NCBI GenBank assembly: GCA_022181005.1 | Contig: BQMV01000154.1 | Span: 1-6,577, forward strand | Direction: 5' to 3' | Length of the DNA: 6,577 nucleotides | Source of the DNA: Anaerolineaceae bacterium | Lineage (GTDB): Bacteria; Chloroflexota; Anaerolineae; Anaerolineales; Villigracilaceae | Shown here: in pieces, positions 1 through 4,582 of the stretch | How positions within the stretch are numbered: the stretch's first letter is position 1 | How the letters are laid out: each line of letters starts with the position of its first letter | Program-made: the position numbers and the translations under genes | The notes under the pieces: generated by a model | The model's database searches: none | What the model was told of the DNA's origin: nothing | What the model saw: the letters and a program-made list of their open reading frames with translations, nothing else

Positions 1-345
1 CCGTTCCCCTATCTCTACAAGGAATTTTATTCGGTCTGGTTCGGCATCCTCATTTTGAATTTCGCCGCGAATAAAAATATTTTTATTTCTTTGGAACAAA
101 AACCGATCCGCTATCTTGGCAAAATTTCATACGGACTCTACATGTACCATCCCATCGCCATCGCCCTTGCGCTTCATGCAACGACTCGGCTGGGCGCGCT
201 TCCAGACGCCTGGCTCTATCCCCTTGTCCTTGCATTGACAATCTTCTTTGCAGGCGTTTCGTATGCATATTACGAATCGTATTTCTTGCGTTTCAAGCTA
301 GGCTTCGTGCGAGTCGCCAGCGGCGACGAGCCTCTGGAAAGATGA
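1..345 (+). CDS. Acyltransferase-3 (OafA-like) membrane protein, C-terminal part
   Basis: This is the last 114 codons of a gene whose start lies upstream of the window; the frame is open from base 1 to a TGA at 343-345. The product is strongly hydrophobic. Residues 39-51 read LGKISYGLYMYHP, the conserved stretch before a late membrane helix in the acyltransferase-3 family, where these multi-pass proteins transfer acetyl or other acyl groups onto O-antigen, peptidoglycan or other surface sugars. Two membrane segments are visible (about residues 10-24 and 70-92), followed by a YYESYFLRFK tail that resembles the family's usual YxxE-PFL ending. The acyl donor, the acceptor and the catalytic N-terminal part cannot be judged from this fragment. 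A surface-sugar role would suit the glycan genes at the other end of the window, but they are about 3.3 kb away beyond unrelated genes. Confidence 0.82.
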   Translation, partial: PFPYLYKEFYSVWFGILILNFAANKNIFISLEQKPIRYLGKISYGLYMYHPIAIALALHATTRLGALPDAWLYPLVLALTIFFAGVSYAYYESYFLRFKLGFVRVASGDEPLER

Positions 346-371
346 ATCGCCTGCGGTTGTGAGTCGGCGGC

Positions 372-400
372 TTGCAATCCGCTTCCCGTTCGATTATCCT
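372..400 (+). promoter_or_regulatory. Sigma-70-type promoter of the selenocysteine tRNA
   Basis: TTGCAA at 372-377 and TATCCT at 395-400 are separated by exactly 17 bp, the optimal spacing for the housekeeping sigma factor. Transcription would begin near 407, one base before the tRNA's mature 5' end, so the tRNA would need almost no 5' leader trimming. The site lies in the 62-bp gap after the acyltransferase stop. The call rests on sequence match and position only. Confidence 0.6.
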
Positions 401-407
401 TATGCGC

Positions 408-501
408 GGGAGTGGTTAGGTCCCGGTGGATCTCCTGGTCTTCAAAACCTGTGGCGGGTCGCGTTGCGCTCCGCGGTGGGTTCGACTCCCATCCACTCCC
501 G
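408..501 (+). tRNA. selC: tRNA-Sec (anticodon TCA), selenocysteine tRNA
   Basis: The RNA folds as a bacterial selenocysteine tRNA. It has an 8-bp acceptor stem (408-415 with 493-500, all Watson-Crick) stacked on a 5-bp T stem (476-480 with 488-492, loop TTCGACT). The D arm has 6 bp (418-423 with 428-433) and a 4-nt loop, and a long variable arm spans about 452-475. The anticodon loop 440-446 is CTTCAAA, giving anticodon TCA at 442-444, which reads UGA. The 8+5 acceptor/T geometry and the 6-bp D stem separate it from serine tRNAs and from UGA suppressors. The discriminator base is G501, and CCA is not encoded (CTA follows). It is charged with serine, converted by SelA using selenophosphate from SelD, and delivered by SelB. 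The anticodon stem has one T-T mismatch (436/450). A protein frame runs through this gene by chance. Confidence 0.93.
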
Positions 502-550
502 CTAATTTTTGGATGGAACTATAACCTTTTGGTAAAGAATTATTGTTTTT

Positions 551-555
551 GGAGG
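551..555 (+). promoter_or_regulatory. Ribosome binding site fixing the protease start at 559
   Basis: GGAGG at 551-555 stands 3 nt before the ATG at 559. It is the only strong Shine-Dalgarno sequence upstream in this frame. It favours 559 over the in-frame GTG at 412, which lies inside the selenocysteine tRNA gene. Confidence 0.7.
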
Positions 556-558
556 TAT

Positions 559-1791
559 ATGCCTCTTCCCGATGTTGAAATTCTCACCTCTTATGTATCT
601 CAAATTTTTCGCATTAACGACGTTACTGTGGGCAATACGCGCGAATGGGCTGTTCGTTACCGTGGGCGGCTGCTCAGTGAAGATACCGTCGCCGCGTACG
701 ATCAACTTGCGAACGCGGTGCGCGCTTTTAACCTTACCCCTTTGTTTAGAAAGGACGACGATGGAGGGCAGGTCATCTTTCTGGCGCAAAGCTTTGCCGA
801 GTCTCGAATTAATGGACGGATACTCGTTAACGCAATCCTCTTTATTCTCACGATCGTCAGTATGTTGCTTACGGGCGTCGAGATTCCTCCGGGAGCTGCG
901 CCTGTTGACGGCTCATTTTCACTGTCGTATTTGTTGCTCAATATTCTTTCGGGCTGGCCCTTCGCTTTGAGTATGATGGGCATTTTATTCGCTCACGAAA
1001 TGGGGCATTATATTGCCTGCCGCATTTACAAGATCCCCGCCACGTTGCCTTACTTCCTGCCCGCGCCGATCATCAGCCCGCTGGGGACGTTAGGCGCGTT
1101 TATTGCGATGCGCGGCGTTCCTAAAAATAAGCGTATTCTGTTTGACGTGGGCGTAGCGGGTCCGATCGCTGGACTGATTATCGCAATTCCGGTGTTGTTT
1201 ATCGGGTTGTCGCTGTCGAGCCTGGGACCGATCGAGCATGCGCCGGCGGGCATGTCCGGTATCTTGGAAGGGAACTCGATCTTTTATCTATTTGCGAAAT
1301 ATTTGAAGTTCGGCCGGTTGCTGCCACAACCGATAGATACTGGCGGATTGTCGCAGGGTATGTATTGGATTCGTTACTTTCTTTCCGGCGCGCCAGTTCC
1401 TTTTGGAGGCTTGGATGTGCAACTTCATTCAGTGGGATTGGCGGGTTGGGCGGGATTGCTTGTTACTGCGCTAAACCTGGTTCCGGTCGGGACGCTGGAT
1501 GGCGGGCACGTTGCCTACGGCTTATTCGGAGCTAAAGCGCGGAAGATTTTTCCATTTGCTGTCGGCGCATTAATCGTCTTGAGCGTGTTGCCGCCTCTGC
1601 TGACGCTGTCGCTTGAGTCATTCAACTCAAGTTGGATACTGTGGATGATTCTGCTATTCTGGCTGGGCAAAGTTCACGCAACGCCGCTAGACGACATCAC
1701 CGAACTAGACGCTCCGCGTCGCGTTATAGGGTATGCGATGTTGGTTGTGTTTATTTTACTTTTTACCCCAATTCCGATGATCGCATATTGA
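559..1791 (+). CDS. Site-2-type intramembrane zinc metalloprotease, M50 family (EGY-like)
   Basis: The protein has 410 residues. A soluble N-terminal part (1 to about 85) precedes a multi-pass membrane domain. HEMGH at 146-150 in a membrane segment is the HExxH zinc site, and LDGGH at 313-317, preceded by NLVP at 306-309, supplies the third zinc ligand (D314). Between them, SPLGTLGAF (about 173-181), a Lys-Arg stretch and FDVGVAGPIAG (195-205) are typical of the cyanobacterial and chloroplast EGY-like branch of site-2 proteases. Such enzymes cut membrane-anchored proteins within the bilayer, often to release regulators; the substrate here is unknown. No PDZ domain is visible, unlike RseP. The start at 559 is chosen because of the GGAGG at 551 and because the longer frame would encode the tRNA. 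The gene may be read through from the tRNA promoter, since only 57 bp separate them and I see no terminator. Confidence 0.9.
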   Translation: MPLPDVEILTSYVSQIFRINDVTVGNTREWAVRYRGRLLSEDTVAAYDQLANAVRAFNLTPLFRKDDDGGQVIFLAQSFAESRINGRILVNAILFILTIVSMLLTGVEIPPGAAPVDGSFSLSYLLLNILSGWPFALSMMGILFAHEMGHYIACRIYKIPATLPYFLPAPIISPLGTLGAFIAMRGVPKNKRILFDVGVAGPIAGLIIAIPVLFIGLSLSSLGPIEHAPAGMSGILEGNSIFYLFAKYLKFGRLLPQPIDTGGLSQGMYWIRYFLSGAPVPFGGLDVQLHSVGLAGWAGLLVTALNLVPVGTLDGGHVAYGLFGAKARKIFPFAVGALIVLSVLPPLLTLSLESFNSSWILWMILLFWLGKVHATPLDDITELDAPRRVIGYAMLVVFILLFTPIPMIAY

Positions 1792-1833
1792 TTGACCTTT
1801 TGGAAAGCCGATTCTGAAGACGCAGATCCATTA

Positions 1834-3228
1834 ATGAAATTTATAAAGATTTTTATAACGTTGGCATTAATTGTTGGCTTAGCCAATGCCTGTGCGCCGG
1901 TGACTGCTCCCGTTGCCCAGACCCCGCTTCCTAGCGCGACAAAACAAGTGGCGGCGACGAAGACGCTTACGCCGGCGGCAAGCCGGCTGGAGGTCGAGGT
2001 GGATGCGTTGCGTGGGAAGCAAGTGAATGTGTGGCATCCATGGTTTGGCGCAGAAGCAAGTCTGTTTGAATCGCAGATCAAGAAATTTAACGCGGCGAAT
2101 GAATGGGGTATTGTTGTTAACGCGGAGTCAAAGGGGAATTACAACGAAATATTTTTGCAAACCTCTGCGGCGCTAACAGATTCGAGCGCGCCGCAGATTG
2201 TGATTGCATTGCCTGAACATGCGCTGGCTTGGGATGACGACGTTCTGGATTTAAATCTATATATGCGCGATCCCGAGTTCGGCATGAATGCGCTTGATAT
2301 GTCGGATTTCGCAAGCGTGGTCTGGCGACAGGATGAGGTGGATGGAAAGCGATTCGGCGCGCCTGCGCAGCGGACGGCGCGCTTCATGCTTTACAACCGA
2401 ACGTGGGCGCGTCAATTGGGTTTTGATGCGCCGCCTCAAACTCTGGCTGAATTTGAGACGCAAGTCTGCGCGGCGCACGTCGCGTTAATGAATGATTCTG
2501 ACCCGAACAATAACTCGCTTGGCGGTTGGTTAATTGATGCGAACGCCTATACGGCGCTTTCGTGGATGTTCGCGTTCGGCGGCGGGGCGCAAGTAGAAGA
2601 CGGCTACCGCTTTCTTTCGCCGGGCAACGTCGCCGCTTTCAAATATTTAAAAGCGTTGCAGCAGAAAGACTGCGCATGGGCGGCGGCTCCTAATCTATCG
2701 GTGAGCGAGCGCTTTGCGGCGCGACAGGCTCTGTTGGTTACAGCGGAGTTGGGAGAATTTAGCGACGTCGCGCGCGCTTTTGTTGCGGCGAACAGCGCCG
2801 ACGAATGGATCATCCTGCCGTTCTTTGGCGAGGAACGCGACGAGATCGTCGTCTATGGCTCGTCGTTTATCGCGTTTCAATCGGACGCGGAGACGCAGCT
2901 GGCTTCGTGGTTGTTCATCCGCTGGGCGCTTTCGTCGGAAAACCAAGCCGAATGGGTGAAGAGCGCCGGGCTCCTTCCGCTTCGCGCCTCGACGCTAGAC
3001 TTGCTTGCCGAATATTCGACCGATCATCCGCAATGGGCAGAGGCGGTGAAGTATCTTTCGAGCGGCGAGGTGACGCCGCAGCTTTCCTCGTGGCGGCTCG
3101 TACGAGTCATGTTGGAAGATGGTTTCCGCGATATGTTTGACGTTATCCGCCATCCTGACTTGACGGAAGGACAGGCGCCGGTCATTTTGACTCAGATGGA
3201 TGAAGCGGCGGATGAATTAAGCAAGTAG
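1834..3228 (+). CDS. Extracellular solute-binding lipoprotein, family 1 (ABC sugar-binding type)
   Basis: The protein has 464 residues. Residues 1-19 form a lipoprotein signal peptide (MKFIK, a hydrophobic core, then ANA before Cys20), so the mature protein should be lipid-anchored on the outer face of the membrane. A Thr/Pro/Ala-rich linker (about 21-50) leads into a periplasmic-binding fold. Features of family 1 include VNVWHPWFG near its start, a central segment with RFMLYNRTWARQLGFDAPPQTLAEFE, and a FGGGAQ stretch. Relatives bind sugars or oligosaccharides for an ABC importer, but no permease or ATPase gene is next to this one, so the ligand is unknown. The ATG at 1834 is preferred because it gives a proper signal peptide. 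An in-frame TTG at 1792, directly after the protease stop, would add 14 polar residues. Neither start has a strong Shine-Dalgarno sequence. The 42-bp gap to the protease suggests co-transcription. Confidence 0.85.
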   Translation: MKFIKIFITLALIVGLANACAPVTAPVAQTPLPSATKQVAATKTLTPAASRLEVEVDALRGKQVNVWHPWFGAEASLFESQIKKFNAANEWGIVVNAESKGNYNEIFLQTSAALTDSSAPQIVIALPEHALAWDDDVLDLNLYMRDPEFGMNALDMSDFASVVWRQDEVDGKRFGAPAQRTARFMLYNRTWARQLGFDAPPQTLAEFETQVCAAHVALMNDSDPNNNSLGGWLIDANAYTALSWMFAFGGGAQVEDGYRFLSPGNVAAFKYLKALQQKDCAWAAAPNLSVSERFAARQALLVTAELGEFSDVARAFVAANSADEWIILPFFGEERDEIVVYGSSFIAFQSDAETQLASWLFIRWALSSENQAEWVKSAGLLPLRASTLDLLAEYSTDHPQWAEAVKYLSSGEVTPQLSSWRLVRVMLEDGFRDMFDVIRHPDLTEGQAPVILTQMDEAADELSK

Positions 3229-3274
3229 GGCAAAACGCTATTATTTTTCAAAATTCGGCAGATTTTGGATATGG

Positions 3275-3304
3275 CTGCAACGCTGTTTAACGTTGTGGTA
3301 AAAT
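3275..3304 (+). promoter_or_regulatory. Promoter of the tRNA-Gly/tRNA-Ile2 unit
   Basis: An extended -10 (TG at 3296-3297, then TAAAAT at 3299-3304) lies 12 nt before the tRNA-Gly 5' end, so transcription should start about 5 nt upstream of the tRNA. The best -35 match is CTGCAA at 3275-3280 with an 18-bp spacer. It is weak, but close to the TTGCAA proposed for the selenocysteine tRNA promoter. Confidence 0.5.
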
Positions 3305-3315
3305 CTTGCTCGCAT

Positions 3316-3387
3316 GCGGGAGTCGCCAAGTGGTAAGGCATCAGCCTTCCAAGCTGATATTCGCGGGTTCGAATCCCGTCTCCCGCT
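3316..3387 (+). tRNA. tRNA-Gly (anticodon TCC)
   Basis: A complete cloverleaf is visible. The acceptor stem pairs GCGGGAG (3316-3322) with CTCCCGC (3380-3386). The D stem pairs GCC (3325-3327) with GGC (3337-3339). The anticodon stem TCAGC/GCTGA encloses loop CTTCCAA, with anticodon TCC at 3348-3350, and the T arm carries the loop TTCGAAT. The discriminator is T3387, as is usual for bacterial glycine tRNAs. CCA is not encoded, so it must be added by nucleotidyltransferase. It reads GGA and probably GGG codons. Confidence 0.95.
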
Positions 3388-3397
3388 CTGATGTTGA

Positions 3398-3440
3398 GTG
3401 TCAGATGTCAGGCGTTCGCACGGCGCATGGCGCCTGACAC
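3398..3440 (+). repeat. Intergenic inverted/direct repeat between the two tRNAs
   Basis: TGTCAG occurs twice in direct orientation (3399-3404 and 3406-3411). The longer copy TGTCAGGCG (3406-3414) is matched by its exact reverse complement CGCCTGACA at 3431-3439, giving a 9-bp stem with a 16-nt loop. A competing hairpin, GGCGC-ATG-GCGCC, sits at 3422-3434. There is no T-run after it, so it is not an obvious terminator. It may be a dispersed genomic repeat or a processing hairpin between the tRNAs. Confidence 0.55.
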
Positions 3441-3455
3441 TTGGCGCTTAAATAG

Positions 3456-3528
3456 GGGCCCATGGCGCAGCGGTTAGCGCAGGCGACTCATAATCGCTTG
3501 GTCGTAGGTTCGAATCCTACTGGGCCCA
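3456..3528 (+). tRNA. tRNA-Ile2 (anticodon CAT, lysidine-modified)
   Basis: The cloverleaf is complete. The acceptor stem pairs GGGCCCA (3456-3462) with TGGGCCC (3521-3527), the D stem is GCGC/GCGC, and the T stem is GTAGG/CCTAC with loop TTCGAAT. The anticodon loop CTCATAA gives anticodon CAT at 3489-3491. A CAT tRNA may be initiator Met, elongator Met or Ile2. The absence of three G-C pairs flanking the loop argues against the initiator. The anticodon arm GGCGA-loop-TCGCT followed by TGGTCG matches, from memory, the E. coli AUA-reading isoleucine tRNA (ileX type), and differs from elongator tRNA-Met. If so, TilS converts C34 to lysidine and the tRNA reads AUA. CCA is not encoded. It is probably transcribed with tRNA-Gly, 68 bp upstream. 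Confidence 0.8.
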
Positions 3529-3533
3529 CTTTC

Positions 3534-3565
3534 GATTGACGATTTTCGATTGTGGATTGACGATT
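3534..3565 (+). repeat. Short direct repeats (GATTGACGATT) downstream of the tRNAs
   Basis: The 11-mer GATTGACGATT occurs at 3534-3544 and again at 3555-3565, a period of 21 bp. TTCGATTG also occurs twice, at 3531-3538 and 3545-3552. This is a degenerate tandem array of short A/T-rich units. I see no coding potential and no CRISPR organisation: there are only two copies, with no unique spacers. Confidence 0.6.
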
Positions 3566-3566
3566 G

Positions 3567-3590
3567 TGCCGCGCTGGATGGCGGCATTTT
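3567..3590 (+). terminator. Candidate intrinsic terminator of the tRNA unit
   Basis: TGCCGC (3567-3572) pairs perfectly with GCGGCA (3581-3586) around an 8-nt loop, and TTTT follows directly at 3587-3590. The stem is short and the T-run is only four bases, so the terminator may be weak. The position fits: 38 bp after tRNA-Ile2 and just before the glycan genes. Confidence 0.5.
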
Positions 3591-3591
3591 G

Positions 3592-3600
3592 TGTTAACAT
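3592..3600 (+). promoter_or_regulatory. Possible extended -10 promoter of the glycan gene block
   Basis: TG-T-TAACAT at 3592-3600 matches an extended -10 element and lies directly after the candidate terminator. Transcription would start near 3607, leaving a leader of only about 15 nt before the ATG at 3622. No good -35 is seen at the usual spacing. The glycosyltransferase also lacks a clear Shine-Dalgarno sequence, so the leader is unusual. Confidence 0.33.
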
Positions 3601-3621
3601 GAGAACCAGATTTGGCTTGCC

Positions 3622-4572
3622 ATGAAAAAGATTTCCATTGTTATCCCGGTCTATTTTAACGAACTTAACCTGCCCGACACTGTTTTGCAGTTGCTCTCTT
3701 TGGGTGAGAAACTATCAGGCTATTCTTTTGAACTTGTTTTTGTAGACGACGGTTCCGGCGATTCTTCGCTCGAAGTGTTGCGAGAGTATCAATCCCAGAA
3801 TCCCAAGACGATTAAAGTCGTCAAATTGACGCGTAACTTTGGTTCGATGGCGGCGATTCAGGCTGGGTTTACCGTCGCCTCAGGCGATTGTGTAGGCATG
3901 ATCTCAGCCGACCTTCAGGATCCGCCAGAGATATTTTTGGATATGGTCTCTTATTGGGAAAAGGGATGCAAGGCGGTCTTTGCGGTTCGTCAGGATAGAG
4001 AGGAGCATCGTATACAAAAAACGCTCTCCAATACGTATTATTCACTGATTCGAAGATTTGCACTTGCCGATTACCCTAACGGCGGATTTGACTTCTTTCT
4101 CGTTGATCGCCAGGTTGTCGCCGAGCTCAACCGCATACAAGAGAAAAATACGAATATTATGACCCTTGTTTATTGGCTGGGATATAAACCCGTGATGATT
4201 CCCTATGTCCGTAAGCGGCGAACAAAAGGGAAGTCGCGTTGGACGCTTGCTAAAAAGATCAAATTATTCATTGATACCTTTGTGGCATTCTCATTTTTTC
4301 CGATTCGGCTGCTATCGGTATTGGGATTGTTCGTAGCATTTGGCTCTTTCTTTTATGGCGCGTTTGTATTGGTATATTGGTTCTTCTACGGCGTCGAAGT
4401 GAAAGGATATGTGCCGGTGTTCGTGGCGTTAACGTTTAGCTCGGGGTTGCAAATGGCAATGCTGGGAGTGTTGGGTGAATACCTTTGGCGCACGCTTGAT
4501 GAAGTCCGCCGGCGGCCCCAATTTGTAATTGACGAGATTTATCAGTCGTCGGAACAGCGGACGAAGGAATAA
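3622..4572 (+). CDS. Membrane-anchored GT2 glycosyltransferase (GtrB/ArnC/DPM1-like)
   Basis: The protein has 316 residues. Residues 3 to about 165 form a GT-A domain of family GT2: SIVIPVYFNE (5-14) at the nucleotide-binding start, VDDGSGD (41-47), and ADLQDPPE (96-103), whose acidic residues form the DXD-like metal/nucleotide site. A basic segment, KRRTKGKSRWTLAKK (198-212), precedes two C-terminal membrane helices (about 223-251 and 262-286). This layout is that of enzymes moving a sugar from a nucleotide donor to a polyprenyl phosphate carrier, such as GtrB, ArnC or dolichol-phosphate mannose synthase. The donor sugar is not readable from sequence. It leads a block in which the next gene starts 10 bp after its stop, so its product probably works in surface glycan assembly with the dTDP-sugar enzymes. 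The ATG at 3622 begins right at the domain, so the start is well fixed despite a poor ribosome site. Confidence 0.88.
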   Translation: MKKISIVIPVYFNELNLPDTVLQLLSLGEKLSGYSFELVFVDDGSGDSSLEVLREYQSQNPKTIKVVKLTRNFGSMAAIQAGFTVASGDCVGMISADLQDPPEIFLDMVSYWEKGCKAVFAVRQDREEHRIQKTLSNTYYSLIRRFALADYPNGGFDFFLVDRQVVAELNRIQEKNTNIMTLVYWLGYKPVMIPYVRKRRTKGKSRWTLAKKIKLFIDTFVAFSFFPIRLLSVLGLFVAFGSFFYGAFVLVYWFFYGVEVKGYVPVFVALTFSSGLQMAMLGVLGEYLWRTLDEVRRRPQFVIDEIYQSSEQRTKE

Positions 4573-4573
4573 C

Positions 4574-4579
4574 GGAGAG
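4574..4579 (+). promoter_or_regulatory. Ribosome binding site of the fused sugar enzyme
   Basis: GGAGAG at 4574-4579, just after the glycosyltransferase stop, lies 3 nt before the ATG at 4583. It supports that start over an in-frame upstream alternative at 4529, which would lie inside the glycosyltransferase gene and add 18 basic, unconserved residues. Confidence 0.65.
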
Positions 4580-4582
4580 CGA

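Noticed and set aside
408..501. tRNA-Sec as an integration site of a genomic island
   Set aside because: selC is a known island target in enterobacteria, but there is no integrase nearby and I see no repeated copy of the tRNA 3' end in the window.
412..558. 49-residue N-terminal extension of the M50 protease
   Set aside because: It translates the tRNA-Sec gene and its 3' flank. The GGAGG and ATG at 551-561 give the natural start.
1789..1833. Possible selenocysteine codon at the protease TGA with readthrough into the lipoprotein frame
   Set aside because: Only a 4-bp hairpin (1797-1807) follows the TGA, unlike a bacterial SECIS. The protease is already full length, and a signal peptide starts at 1834.
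1674..2081. 135-codon reverse-strand open frame opposite the protease/lipoprotein junction
   Set aside because: It is opposite conserved coding sequence, with low-complexity Ser/Ala/Thr composition typical of an antisense shadow.
3249..3267. CAAAAT/ATTTTG inverted repeat after the lipoprotein gene as a terminator
   Set aside because: The stem is 6 bp, weak and A/T-rich with one G-C pair, and has no T-run on its 3' side.
3448..3453. TTAAAT as a separate -10 box for tRNA-Ile2
   Set aside because: It ends 2 nt before the tRNA 5' end, so transcription would start inside the tRNA. Co-transcription with tRNA-Gly is more likely.
3531..3569. CRISPR-like repeat
   Set aside because: There are only two 11-bp copies, with no unique spacers of regular size and no cas genes.
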